A stretch of 64,000 nt of DNA, taken from Roseibium sp. HPY-6 (GTDB lineage Bacteria > Pseudomonadota > Alphaproteobacteria > Rhizobiales > Stappiaceae). The translations under genes and the position numbers were made by a program. The notes under the pieces were generated by a model, which saw only the letters and a list, made by a program, of their open reading frames with translations, did not search any database and was not told where the DNA came from. Positions 26,960-36,463 of this stretch are shown here, piece by piece; position 1 is the stretch's first letter; each line of letters starts with the position of its first letter. The stretch covers positions 186,001 to 250,000 of the forward strand of contig NZ_JBEWCD010000002.1 in the NCBI RefSeq assembly GCF_040530035.1, read 5' to 3'.

Positions 26960-29065
26960 GTGCAAATCAGCCATCGGTTGGAGCATGGCCGGCGGGATCA
27001 CCTCGGTCGTTTGAGAAGCAATACGCTATCGGCATTTCACGTTTCCCTCTTGGAAGTGCTGCCGTATGCGGCCGCTTACGTTGCGCGCGATGGTTTTATT
27101 GTGAAGCACAACGGGTTGTTCGAGGCAGCCTGCGCAAACCTTGGAGCATGCCCGGCGCCAAAACGCCTTGATGAGCTATTGTCAGCTGAAAGCTGGAAAA
27201 GATGCGAACTGGTCCTGTCCGCAGCCTTTGGCGGGTTTCCCGCAGAAGTGAGCGGCGAAGTCAGGCTGAATTCAGGGCAGGTTTTTTGCGGTCATGTGAT
27301 CTGTACATCGCATGTTTTCCTGGAGGAGAACAAACAAGCGGTGCTGGTTCAGTTCGAGGTTGAACCGAAACCCGTTTCTGCCGAAGGCAATCATGTGACC
27401 AAAAGTGAAGCCGTCTCTCTCGACGCTCTCAAGTCACGATCGCTGCCGTTGGACAGAAGGGTGCTGGAGCACTTTCCCGATGATGTCCTGTTCTTCGAGG
27501 GGTCGGAAGACCTGAAGGATATCGTTGCAACGCTGGTCGAGCGCACGGGAACCGATGCCGACCCGCAAGTTTTCTTTGACACACTGGAACAGGCACGAGA
27601 GGCGCTACCGCATACGTTCCACATTCCGCAAGACGCCGGAAGTGGCAACTCCAGAGGCGCTGCCGGTACGAAAATGTGCGAGATCCGGCTGGTCGGCTGC
27701 CCGCCGGATCAGGACACACAAACAAGCTGTAGTCCTTTCATGGCGGTAATCCGCCGCAATGTCGACAATCCGCTCGAGGTTGCCGAAAACAGGCGACTGG
27801 CTTACCAGGATCCCTTGACCGGGCTGGAAAACCGCCGTGCATTTACGCGGGCCTTGCGGCGCGAGGTGGAGCGTATGTCCTGCACAGCAGAAGCGGGGCT
27901 GGCTGTTTATTACATCGATCTGGATGAGTTCAAGAAAGTCAACGACCTTGGCGGGCACGATGCGGGCGACGACATGTTGTTGCGTGTTGCCTCATGTCTC
28001 TCGCTGACGTTGGGCGAGTTCGGTACGGTCGCACGTATTGGCGGCGACGAATTTGCGGCAATGCTGCCCGTCACAAGCGAAGAAACAGCTCTCGAATTCG
28101 CCGAGCAGATCCTCGAAGGATTCGGTCGGATCCGGCTGGAAGTAAAGGATCGCGTCTTCACGATCAGCGGGTCGGTCGGGGTTGCCTTCATCGACGGAAC
28201 GGCAGCACTCGAAATGAAGGATGCCGCGTCTCTGCTTGGTCTGGCCGACCGGGCATGTCTGCGTGGCAAACGGATCGGTGGGCAGTCCGTCCAGGTGCAT
28301 CAGGTCCGGCCTGATGAGTGTTCCTGCGGTAGCTGCGAACAGGCACATGTTCCCGAACCGGAAAGTTTTTGTGGCAAGGAATTGACGCTTTATGCCATGC
28401 CGCTCGTGTCTTTGGCGGACGACCGGGTCTGCGGAGCGGAAGTGTTGCTGCGCCTCCAAGGGGACAGGGCGAAAGGGATGTCATCGCGTGCCTGGATTTC
28501 AGCGGCGGAGCGCTCCGGTTTCATCGCACAGGTTGATACCTGGACGCTGGACCGGGTTCTGGATGCTGCTGAAAGACAGGCGACACGCACGCTTCTGACG
28601 ATGAATGTGTCCGCTGAGTCCGCGCGTGACCCCGACTTCCGGGATGCCTTGCATAACCGACTGTCGGTCAATCCTCTGCTAGCGTCCCGCTTGTGCCTCG
28701 AAATCGCGGAAAAAGATCTTCTGCGCGAACCATCGACCGTCGAATCCTTCTTCGGCTTTGTCTCCGAATTCGGTTGCCAGACGGCTATCGATGATTTTGC
28801 GGGGCACTGGCCGGTCCTGTCGCGACTGACGGGGATGCGGGTCGAATGGCTTAAGCTGGAGGCGGGCCTGATCCGTCAGGTGATGCTGGAGCCGTCAAAA
28901 ACGAAAATCCTCAGCGGGCTGATTGCAACTGTCCGTGACCTTGGCATGAAGGTGATTGCGAAACACATCGAAACGCCGGGCGAGGCGGAGCTTTTGAAAT
29001 CACTCGACATCGACGCTGCGCAAGGCTTCCACTTCGGCAGGCCGGCTCCCTGGCCTGAAATCTAA
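26960..29065 (+). CDS. GGDEF-EAL cyclic-di-GMP protein with partly degenerate EAL domain
   Basis: The 701-residue soluble protein starts at GTG 26960 (GAAAGGG upstream). The N-terminal 270 residues contain a PAS-like region and an unassigned domain. GGDEF follows (DPLTGLENRRAFTRAL through RIGGDEF) with an intact active site; the RxxD inhibitory site before it is absent (GEFG instead). The C-terminal EAL region keeps several metal ligands (AEVLLRL, MNVSAES, LEIAEKD, AIDDFAGHW, QGFHFGRP) but EAL is EVL, the LKxD Asp is Glu, and AEGVET reads AKHIET. So diguanylate cyclase activity is likely and phosphodiesterase activity doubtful. A Cys cluster (CSCGSC) lies in the linker between the domains. 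Confidence 0.9.
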   Translation: MQISHRLEHGRRDHLGRLRSNTLSAFHVSLLEVLPYAAAYVARDGFIVKHNGLFEAACANLGACPAPKRLDELLSAESWKRCELVLSAAFGGFPAEVSGEVRLNSGQVFCGHVICTSHVFLEENKQAVLVQFEVEPKPVSAEGNHVTKSEAVSLDALKSRSLPLDRRVLEHFPDDVLFFEGSEDLKDIVATLVERTGTDADPQVFFDTLEQAREALPHTFHIPQDAGSGNSRGAAGTKMCEIRLVGCPPDQDTQTSCSPFMAVIRRNVDNPLEVAENRRLAYQDPLTGLENRRAFTRALRREVERMSCTAEAGLAVYYIDLDEFKKVNDLGGHDAGDDMLLRVASCLSLTLGEFGTVARIGGDEFAAMLPVTSEETALEFAEQILEGFGRIRLEVKDRVFTISGSVGVAFIDGTAALEMKDAASLLGLADRACLRGKRIGGQSVQVHQVRPDECSCGSCEQAHVPEPESFCGKELTLYAMPLVSLADDRVCGAEVLLRLQGDRAKGMSSRAWISAAERSGFIAQVDTWTLDRVLDAAERQATRTLLTMNVSAESARDPDFRDALHNRLSVNPLLASRLCLEIAEKDLLREPSTVESFFGFVSEFGCQTAIDDFAGHWPVLSRLTGMRVEWLKLEAGLIRQVMLEPSKTKILSGLIATVRDLGMKVIAKHIETPGEAELLKSLDIDAAQGFHFGRPAPWPEI

Positions 29066-29374
29066 AAACAGACAAACTAGGGTCGCCAGGCAAGGGGCAA
29101 AGGCAATGAGCGATATTATTGCCGCTCATTGCCGGACTTCCGCGAGGTGATCCGAAAAGGACCCTCAAGATTGGGCAGGACTTTCGCCGCGCCGGCAGTT
29201 CACTTCGCTCGGGCAGCAAACCTTTGTCCAACTTTTCGAAAGGGACGATATGCCCGGCATTCAGCCTTCATCCAGCGTCAGCGCACCGTTCCCTGGTAGT
29301 GCCTGACCAGTTCCGTATTCCAACTGCAACTAGGAAAAATATCACCTTTGGACGAGCTGGATCAGCGGTAAACG
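29066..29374. other. Intergenic region, nothing identified
   Basis: Convergent spacer between the GGDEF-EAL gene and the methyltransferase gene. A short inverted repeat (CAATGAGCG near 29103 and CGCTCATTG near 29122) could serve as a hairpin terminator, but it lacks a T-tract. Frames here have no protein character. Confidence 0.35.
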
Positions 29375-30238
29375 TTACTGAGACCACGCAGCGCCGCAAC
29401 CGGCACCCGGGTAGAAGTGATTTTCGGTGATCTCCTGAAAGTGCAGAAAGCGCCGGTCAGTAGCGTTCGCGAAATTAAACAGTGCCGGACTTGTGTAGGT
29501 ATTGTCGCTCATGACAACACAGTCTTTCGAAAGTTTGTGTTCAACCGCTCGAAACTCGCTCTTTTCGTGCTCGTGCGAATGATCGCTGTCATGAAGGAAC
29601 ATGTCGATCGGCCCCTCAACACCTGCAACAAGATCAAGGGACTTGCCATAGCGGATCTCGCCAAACTCGGCGTAGGGCCCGGAGAGGAGCCATCCAAAAT
29701 GCGGCATTAACTCCAGGCCGATATAACGCCCTTGATGGTTTTCGGATGCGTTGCGCTTTAACGCAGCTGTAAAGACCAGCGCACCGAGACCGTTATGTAC
29801 GCCGGTCTCTACAATGAGCTTTGGCTTGAGTGCACGCGTCAGGGCATACCAGCCCAACCGTCTGCCCCACAAGGGAACAGGATCGGCCGTTACATCGCTC
29901 TTAGCCAGGGCCTGGGCATAGTGCGCCATAATGTCTTTGTCGTCCTGGAGTTCTGCCATAAAATCCATGGCGGCTTTGAGCGGAATATTTGCGACCGTCG
30001 CGACAAACGCAGCCAGATGCTGCCGATTTACTTCCCTCAATTCATAGGTGAAATTGTCAATTTCGACGGAGTTATCGAGCCACTCCGCAACACGCCTTGT
30101 GTATTGCGCAACACGGCCTTGCGCATAGTTGGTGCGTTTCTTGGACCAATCACCCCTCAGAGATAGCTTCGAGATACCGTCAAGAGCGCCGGCAGTCGCA
30201 ATTTTGACAAAAGCATTATTCGGCTTATTTCGAAACAA
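29375..30238 (-). CDS. Class I SAM-dependent methyltransferase (Methyltransf_24-like)
   Basis: The 287-residue protein has a Rossmann core in its C-terminal half: motif I PKLIVETGVHNGLGALVF, post-I YIGLELM, and DMFLHDSDHSHEHEKSEF, the His/Asp-rich signature of Methyltransf_24-type enzymes, which often modify small molecules or surface glycans. The N-terminal 110 residues are helical and unassigned. It stands alone, so no pathway is suggested. The substrate is unknown. Confidence 0.75.
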   Translation of the reverse strand: MFRNKPNNAFVKIATAGALDGISKLSLRGDWSKKRTNYAQGRVAQYTRRVAEWLDNSVEIDNFTYELREVNRQHLAAFVATVANIPLKAAMDFMAELQDDKDIMAHYAQALAKSDVTADPVPLWGRRLGWYALTRALKPKLIVETGVHNGLGALVFTAALKRNASENHQGRYIGLELMPHFGWLLSGPYAEFGEIRYGKSLDLVAGVEGPIDMFLHDSDHSHEHEKSEFRAVEHKLSKDCVVMSDNTYTSPALFNFANATDRRFLHFQEITENHFYPGAGCGAAWSQ

Positions 30239-30728
30239 TGAATTATTCTCCTACGAAAGCGTGGCTGTTTCTAGCGACAGCGAATGTTACCTTGTCCACG
30301 CGCCAATTAGGTCAACGGCACCGTTCAGCGCAACCGTTTTTTGCCTCGAGACAGCAAACCGGCCCAATATCGGGACGCATATAACCCTTCATTCGGTCTG
30401 CACTTCCAATGGCGTTGGCGCGTTGTCACGTTGCGGCGATGAGTGAAGTGTTTGAAGAACCGGACTACGCACCGACGCCAACCGGTGCGGTTTCGCCTCA
30501 TCGCGCAGGTATTCGGTCCCGGCAAAACGCAATGCGCTTCCCTACGCCCGTGTACGGCGGCGCGTAATGTTTCGCGCGTCCTCTGGGAATATCAGCTAAC
30601 GAGGTTCAGGATTTTGTGCTGTTTCCGAGGTCTGGTCCGATCCCAATGCGGAACGGTTCAATGCTCGCGGCGCGCGTCCACGGCGCAAAACTGCTCAGAA
30701 TGGCGGATTTCAATGGACCTTTGCGTCC
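30239..30728. other. Eroded intergenic region with a palindromic repeat copy
   Basis: No gene is seen. It contains a copy (30523-30604) of an imperfect repeat also found at 39501-39614. The rest looks like decayed sequence, with several short GC-rich inverted repeats such as the one around 30482-30500. Confidence 0.45.
30523..30604. repeat. Imperfect palindromic repeat, copy i
   Basis: It contains GCGCGTAATGTTTCG (30560-30574), identical to 39567-39581, followed by a similar 30-base tail (CCTCT, GGAA, TCAG, TA elements in the same order). A left part CAAAACGCAATGCGCTTCCC resembles the inverted complement of the right arm, so the unit can fold into a hairpin. Confidence 0.55.
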
Positions 30729-32480
30729 TCATTGATTTTTCCTGACTGAATTGATGGACTTACTAGGTATCTCGCCAAACTCCTGCCGGTAATGCTTGGC
30801 GAAGTTGCTGACGCTTGAGAAGCCGGATGCACGGGCAATCTCTGCAACGGTGTTGTATTGATCCAGAAGGATTAGATTGCGGGCGAAGTTCAAGCGCGCC
30901 GACCTGATGAACGAGGCGGGTGCCCGTCCGCTGGCCTCTTTCAGTCGGCGTCCCAATGTCTTTTGGCTGATCGCAAGGGAGGATGCGAGTTTCTCAACGC
31001 TGAAGTCCTGATCCTTCACGTTGTCGAGAACGCATTCCGTGACACGGTCTAGGAACTGTTGCTTGGCGGAAAGGTGCTGCCGGTTCTCCGGATCATCCGC
31101 CAGCGCACTCTCCAACGCCTCAAGCCGCGCGGTTGTCGTCTTCTCCGCCGCCCGGTGTTTTTGTTGGATTTGTTGCATCTGCTGCCCCAATGAGGCGAGC
31201 TCAACGGCAGCGACATGCCGTTCGCTCTGCATGGAGCGCACCATTGTTGAGATAGCCAACATCATGAACAGCGTTTCGCCGGCGATCGCGAGATAATATC
31301 CCCAGGACAGGGGTTGCAACAGCACCAGTTCATAAGCATAGGTCGCACCGGTGATGTTCAGCGGGAACATGAACGCGAAGACCGCGATCGAGAGCCCTAA
31401 ACTCAGCGACAGCAGCGCGCAGGCAATGGGCCTTGCCTGTGGCAGCCCTGCTATGATCTTGCGGATAGCAACCGTGAGCAGGATCAGTGGGCTGATGAAG
31501 TAGATCAGATGCAGCGGTCCGGACAAGCGCCACGGGTCAACCACCGCCAGCCCGATCACGAAGACCACCACAGCCGACAGCAGTGTGAACAGGTGGCGCC
31601 AGACCCATGGATCGTCGTGGGCATTCAACAGAATCCGGCAGTATTGCACGATGGCGAGGGTACTCAGCCCGGCGAACAACTCGGTGATCGGGGCGAGTGT
31701 GGTAATCGGCAGCGTGACGCCGAAGAATTTGTTCAGCCAGCCATCATAGATGAACGAATAGACAAACAGGCACAGGATGTAGAGCGTGTAGTACTGATAA
31801 AAGCGCACGTCGATCTGCCGGAACAGGATCAGGCTGAACAGCGCGATTGTCGCGGCATATCCCAGAAACAGGGCGGTCATGATCAGTCTCAGCGTGCTCC
31901 AGCCGAAGAACAGGTCCGCCGACATGATCACGGCGGTCATGGTGGGCGCGAAGGTGCCCGCGAGACGCAGGTAAAACACCCGCTCCTCTCCTGGCTGCAT
32001 GGTAACTTCAATACCTGTCCGGATAGCGGTGTTGTTCTTGTCCATCCAGGGCACCACGCGGCCCGTGCGTCCGACTTCGACCAGCATGGCATCGCTCTCT
32101 TCGAACAGGATTACTTCGTCGAAGATCGTCTCCATCAGGCCAATCACCCAGCGGCGGGTTTCGTCATGCGGGTTGGCGAGCGCAAACCGCAGCCAAGCGG
32201 ACTGGCCCGGCAAAGGCGCTTTGAAAATTCCGTTGCAGGCCGCGGGGGCAAAGGCCTCGGTGACAATGCGGTCGGGCCCGGCGTCTCCGGCAGGATCAAG
32301 GTAGTATTCGGCTCCAAGAGGGCGCAGTTGGTCAGTCGGCTCGTCCGAGAGCGAAAAGGCCATTGGAGCAGTCTGCCCCGGCTGCAGGCATGTCAGATTC
32401 CGCGCATCGTCAGCCCAGACCGCACCGCTGCCGCAGGACAGCAAGAACAGCACACAGGTGATCACACAATTTCTGATCAT
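30729..32480 (-). CDS. 7TMR-DISM membrane receptor fused to AraC-type DNA-binding domain
   Basis: The 583-residue membrane transcription regulator has a signal peptide (1-23, ending VWA), a periplasmic DISMED2-like sensing domain (about 25-190), seven hydrophobic segments (about 195-420), a coiled coil (LGQQMQQIQQKHRAAEK) and a C-terminal AraC HTH (about 485-580, with FSVEKLASSLAISQKTLGRRL and VAEIARASGFSSVSNFAKHY). The ATG at 32480 is chosen for its signal peptide and GGGGACG site; a 32-codon extension is possible. It is divergent from the VPLPA-tailed protein gene at 32799, a possible target. The ligand is unknown. Confidence 0.88.
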   Translation of the reverse strand: MIRNCVITCVLFLLSCGSGAVWADDARNLTCLQPGQTAPMAFSLSDEPTDQLRPLGAEYYLDPAGDAGPDRIVTEAFAPAACNGIFKAPLPGQSAWLRFALANPHDETRRWVIGLMETIFDEVILFEESDAMLVEVGRTGRVVPWMDKNNTAIRTGIEVTMQPGEERVFYLRLAGTFAPTMTAVIMSADLFFGWSTLRLIMTALFLGYAATIALFSLILFRQIDVRFYQYYTLYILCLFVYSFIYDGWLNKFFGVTLPITTLAPITELFAGLSTLAIVQYCRILLNAHDDPWVWRHLFTLLSAVVVFVIGLAVVDPWRLSGPLHLIYFISPLILLTVAIRKIIAGLPQARPIACALLSLSLGLSIAVFAFMFPLNITGATYAYELVLLQPLSWGYYLAIAGETLFMMLAISTMVRSMQSERHVAAVELASLGQQMQQIQQKHRAAEKTTTARLEALESALADDPENRQHLSAKQQFLDRVTECVLDNVKDQDFSVEKLASSLAISQKTLGRRLKEASGRAPASFIRSARLNFARNLILLDQYNTVAEIARASGFSSVSNFAKHYRQEFGEIPSKSINSVRKNQ

Positions 32481-32798
32481 CGTCCCCAACCAAGCCTGTG
32501 TGTTTCGAAGGTTCCATGCGAATTTGCGGCATCCGATTGCGCTCGTTTGGGACAAAATTGGCCACGTTTCGGTCAAAAGTCAGTCGCGCGGTTTTCTTCA
32601 CCCTGCAAAATTGACATTGATGATGCCCGCAATCGCCATCCACTTCAACTGTGACGAGAACTTCCGATAGGCGGGTGCAACCCATGTCTCGGACGTCGTC
32701 GCGCGCCCTCTTACCGAGTGGCCAAGAGGTCGACGTCCTGCTGCGCCCGAACGTCCCAGAGGTCTGCCGAACAGGACCATTCACAAGGAGACATAGAA
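32481..32798. promoter_or_regulatory. Divergent spacer between the 7TM-AraC regulator and the VPLPA protein gene
   Basis: The 318 bases must carry promoters for both genes. The plus-strand gene has a clear CAAGGAGACATAGAA ribosome site. I could not define operator repeats by eye. The divergent arrangement suggests the regulator acts here. Confidence 0.4.
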
Positions 32799-33416
32799 AT
32801 GACTATTCGGCTACTTGCCATCGCCGCCGCTCTGGTTGCGCTGACAAACTCATCGAGCCTTGCGGCCACCGTGCAGTTGAACGTCGCCGGCGGCCAGCTG
32901 CTGGGCGCCAGAAACGTCGATGTCAACGGCACGCTCTACGATGTGGAATTTGTCGATGGCACCTGCGTGGCGCTTTTTAACGGGTGCACCAGCGCATCCG
33001 ACTTTGATTTCTCGACGCGCACTCTGGCCGTTGCAGCGGCCACAAGTCTCATGAACACGGTTTTCCTCGATGGACCCCTGGGAGATTTCGACAGTGATCC
33101 TGCACTGACCGCGGGCATTGAACCAAACTCTTTGGACTTTGGCTTTATCAGTGTTCCGTATGAGTTCCGACCGGGATTTATGAGTGCAGGAACAATCAAC
33201 TTTTGGAATGAGCCTGACGACACCGACCGTCTTTCAACGCTCTCTTCCATAAAACTCACGACTGATACGTCCAATTTCGACGAAATTGTCTTTGCCCGTT
33301 TCACCCAGTCGCAGATCACCGCTGTTCCCCTTCCTGCGGGTGGGCTTTTGTTGCTTGCCGGGCTTGCCGGGCTCGGATTGGTTCAAGCGCAGCGCAAGAC
33401 AGACGAAGCTCACTGA
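32799..33416 (+). CDS. Exported protein with VPLPA-type C-terminal sorting signal
   Basis: The 205-residue product has a Sec signal (MTIRLLAIAAALVAL to SLAA) and a C-terminal tripartite tail: VPLPAGG, a hydrophobic helix (LLLLAGLAGLGLV) and basic residues (QAQRK). This is a PEP-CTERM-like VPLPA-CTERM signal processed by an exosortase/archaeosortase-type system and usually linked to exopolysaccharide. The central region has one Cys pair (GTCVALFNGCTS) and is otherwise unassigned. It is followed after 50 bases by the SulP gene. No exosortase gene is in the window. Confidence 0.85.
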   Translation: MTIRLLAIAAALVALTNSSSLAATVQLNVAGGQLLGARNVDVNGTLYDVEFVDGTCVALFNGCTSASDFDFSTRTLAVAAATSLMNTVFLDGPLGDFDSDPALTAGIEPNSLDFGFISVPYEFRPGFMSAGTINFWNEPDDTDRLSTLSSIKLTTDTSNFDEIVFARFTQSQITAVPLPAGGLLLLAGLAGLGLVQAQRKTDEAH

Positions 33417-33466
33417 CACCCGACTGAAACTCAAAGGACGGCTTCTTTGAGGCCGCATCGCGCGCC

Positions 33467-35764
33467 ATGGATGACTGCGCCCACGCGGAGGCTTTCGCGG
33501 ATGAGACCAACGGCCCCGTCGCCGCTGGCGCAGGACGCGCGCCCGTGGCAGAGGGTGGCTTCGGCCCTGCGACCGGCACGCAGTGGCTGACCGACCTGTT
33601 GGCCATCCTCTCCGCCGGGCTGATCTGCGGGGTGCTCACCGCGATGTTTGCCATTTCTGCGGCAGCGCTGCTGTTTGCTACGGTGCTGAGCACGCACATC
33701 ACACTGGCCATCGGCATTTGCCTCCTTGGCACCATCGTGCTGAGCATGGTGATCGCACTCTTCAGTTCGTGCCCGGGAATGCTGTCGGTGACGCAAGAAG
33801 TGACTGTCGTCACGCTGGCCGTCATCGCGGCTTCAATCCACGGCACCATGTCCGCGGAACACAGCGAAGCCGAAATCCTGGCCACCATCATCGTGATGAT
33901 CGGACTGGCAACAACGGTCACCGGTGCAGCGCTCCTTGCGATGGGAATGTTCCGCCTGGGCAGGCTGATCCGCTTCATTCCCTATCCGGTGCTGGCCGGG
34001 TTTCTGGCTGGTATGGGCTGGCTGATCGTCTCCGGAGCCATGGCGGTCATCCTTGGCACCCCTCTCTCGGCACCGACCCTGCCCGCGCTGTTTGAGACCG
34101 CAAACCTGATCAAATGGCTCCCCGCTGTCGCCTTCGCGTTTGTCGTGGATCTTGCCGCCCGGCGCAGCGGATGCCCGATGGTCCTGCCGCTTGCCATTGC
34201 AGCCTTCCTGGTCGTGTTCCATGTGGCGGTCTGGGTGCTCGGCCTGCCGATGACTGAACTGCAAGGCCAAGGCTGGTTCTTTGCGCCTGCGCAGGGCGGC
34301 AGCATCACCCTGCCATTTCAGGGTAACCCGCTGGCGCAAGCCGATTGGACGGCGATCTGGTCGGAGCTTCCGAAAATCAGCGCCCTGCTGGCGATAAGCG
34401 GCGCGGCGCTGCTCTTTGCATCCAGCGGCATTGAATTGTCTGTGCGCCGCGACATTGATCTGGACCGCGAGCTGCGCGCCGCTGGCCTTGCGAATGTGCT
34501 CGCAGGTGCGGGGGGCGGGGCCGCAGGGTTTCAGGGGTTGGGCCTGACGATATTGGCGCATCACCTCGGTGCGTCCTATCGCATCACGGGTCTGCTTGTG
34601 GCGGCCGTTTGTATAGCCATTCTGCTCTATGGAGCGACCCTGCTCAGCTTCATTCCAATCCCGCTCTTTGGCGGCCTTCTGCTCTGGATCGGCGGCGGCT
34701 TGCTCTATGAATGGCTGATCGGCATCTACGCAAAAGTATCGCGCCGTGAGTACCTCATCGTCTTGCTTATCCTCGCGCTGATTATCAATGTCGGACTTTT
34801 GGAGGGTGTGTTGGTGGGCGTTTTCGCGGCGGCGGCACTCTTTGTGCTGGAATATGCACGCGTTGAGGTTGTGAAATACGCCATCAGCGGCGAAACCTTT
34901 CAAAGTCGCGTGGAGCATCATCCCGATGACCAAGCCTATCTGCGGAAAAACGGCTCGAAAATACACGTGTTGAGGCTTCAGGGATTCATCTTTTTTGGAA
35001 GTGTGCAGCAGGTGTATCATCGTGCGCGACGGTGCTTCGAGACCTCGGACGTTCGGTTCCTGGTTCTGGATTGCCGGGATGTTACGGGCTTTGACTCCTC
35101 TGCCATTCAGAGTTTGACCAAGATGTGCGGGATGGTTCGGGAAAAGGACTGCAGGCTGATCGTCAGTGGGCTCAAACCGGCGCTGTCCCAAAGGCTGAAC
35201 AGGCTGATTTTGGGAGACATGCATGGCTCGGCCGTTTTGCATTTCAGTGAGACAGACCAAGCCGTTGCATGGTGCGAAGACTGTCTGCTGCATGAATGGG
35301 AGAACCGCCCCTGCACGCAGCACACCCAGCGGTTTGCTGATCGACTCGCGCGCGATCTGGACGATCCGCACGCGTTTGAAGCCATGCGGCAATACCTGGA
35401 AAAAATCACGTACAAAGCGCAAAACCGCATTATCAGGCAAGGCGAAGGGGGGACAGATATCTATTTTATCGAAAGTGGTTTTGTCAGAGTTCAGCTCGAG
35501 ACCCGGGATGAACAGCCAGTGCATTTGCGCACACTGGGTCCAGGCACGACTGTTGGTGAGATGTCATTCTTCTTGCAGCGCGCCCGAACCGCTTCTGCAA
35601 TTGCAGAAACCGAAGTAGTTCTCTGGCGGCTCAGTCACAACGATTTATTCCAGATTGCGCGTTTGCAGCCGGAACTGGCCCACGCACTCAGCAGTCACTT
35701 CATTCGCACGATCGCCGAACGTCTCGATCAATCGAACGCACTTGTCCGATCCCTGATCGATTAA
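33467..35764 (+). CDS. SulP anion transporter fused to STAS and cyclic-nucleotide-binding domains
   Basis: The 765-residue protein has a hydrophobic SulP core (about 40-465) with many membrane helices, a STAS domain (about 490-600; LVLDCRDVTGFDSSAIQSL) and a C-terminal cNMP-binding domain (about 640-760) with a phosphate-binding-cassette-like GEMSFFLQRARTASA. Substrate may be sulfate, bicarbonate or another anion. The cNMP domain implies gating by a cyclic nucleotide. It is probably co-transcribed with the VPLPA protein gene 50 bases upstream. A 563-codon antisense frame opposite it is a shadow. Confidence 0.9.
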   Translation: MDDCAHAEAFADETNGPVAAGAGRAPVAEGGFGPATGTQWLTDLLAILSAGLICGVLTAMFAISAAALLFATVLSTHITLAIGICLLGTIVLSMVIALFSSCPGMLSVTQEVTVVTLAVIAASIHGTMSAEHSEAEILATIIVMIGLATTVTGAALLAMGMFRLGRLIRFIPYPVLAGFLAGMGWLIVSGAMAVILGTPLSAPTLPALFETANLIKWLPAVAFAFVVDLAARRSGCPMVLPLAIAAFLVVFHVAVWVLGLPMTELQGQGWFFAPAQGGSITLPFQGNPLAQADWTAIWSELPKISALLAISGAALLFASSGIELSVRRDIDLDRELRAAGLANVLAGAGGGAAGFQGLGLTILAHHLGASYRITGLLVAAVCIAILLYGATLLSFIPIPLFGGLLLWIGGGLLYEWLIGIYAKVSRREYLIVLLILALIINVGLLEGVLVGVFAAAALFVLEYARVEVVKYAISGETFQSRVEHHPDDQAYLRKNGSKIHVLRLQGFIFFGSVQQVYHRARRCFETSDVRFLVLDCRDVTGFDSSAIQSLTKMCGMVREKDCRLIVSGLKPALSQRLNRLILGDMHGSAVLHFSETDQAVAWCEDCLLHEWENRPCTQHTQRFADRLARDLDDPHAFEAMRQYLEKITYKAQNRIIRQGEGGTDIYFIESGFVRVQLETRDEQPVHLRTLGPGTTVGEMSFFLQRARTASAIAETEVVLWRLSHNDLFQIARLQPELAHALSSHFIRTIAERLDQSNALVRSLID

Positions 35765-36463
35765 GCCGTCTTTCTCAAAAGAGAACCAACCATTGTTTCC
35801 CGGAAGCGTCATGTTGGATGAGGGGGCTCTCAGATCACTACGACAAACAAATTTCAAAGCCCGCCCGATATCTTTTTGGGAAGCAAACGGATTCAGGCGG
35901 GAACCTGACCGCGCAATTATTCGCGCCCGTTTCTCTTAGCTTCAACAAACCGATCGCTTTTCTACATCAAACAGAATTTTCGACCCTGTCGCACTAAATG
36001 GCTGGCGCAAAGCGAATAAAGAGGGTGTTGGGTTCAGGAACACGTCGTTAGCAGTTGAACGCCAGGGCAGCGAACTCATCGACCATCGGCAAGTAATGAT
36101 AAATACCAGACCTTCCGTATTCTGGTTTTCCGCTTGCTCATTGGCCTCCCGCGATGGCGCATTTGAACAGGTCCGTTCGTGTGCACGAAAGCTGGCGGTC
36201 AAATGGAGGCCGCTTGTCACATGAAGATCGAATTGTGCAATACCCGAAGATGGAAAGCATGCACCGGAGCAAGTGGAGAGACTACCTCAGTTTCACCCGA
36301 GTGATTGCATGAGCTTTGATACACTGGGCGTAGGAGTTTGAGACTTGAGGTCGGTATCTTTTCGGAGCGGCAAATACTAGCAAGGAGGCGAGCGAAGATT
36401 TGATATTCAAAGCCGTTTTATCCGCAGAGAAATGCACTCCTTTACAGCGAAGTATTGAGCACG
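35765..36463. other. Intergenic region, no gene supported
   Basis: About 700 bases of mixed composition between SulP and the second VPLPA gene. A 92-codon minus-strand frame (35942-36220) exists but has no recognisable protein pattern or ribosome site. It may be degraded sequence plus the promoter of the downstream gene. Confidence 0.4.

Noticed and set aside
26960..29065. Reading the GGDEF-EAL gene as SiaD-like partner of the SiaA/SiaB-like genes
   Set aside because: It is 5 kb away, separated by unrelated genes and a tRNA, and has no SiaD-like N-terminal layout; a direct link is not supported.
33833..35524. 563-codon minus-strand frame
   Set aside because: Antisense to the SulP-STAS-cNMP gene, with shadow-type composition and no recognisable domain.
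35942..36220. 92-codon minus-strand frame in the gap after the SulP gene
   Set aside because: No ribosome site, no known motif, and the surrounding sequence looks eroded.
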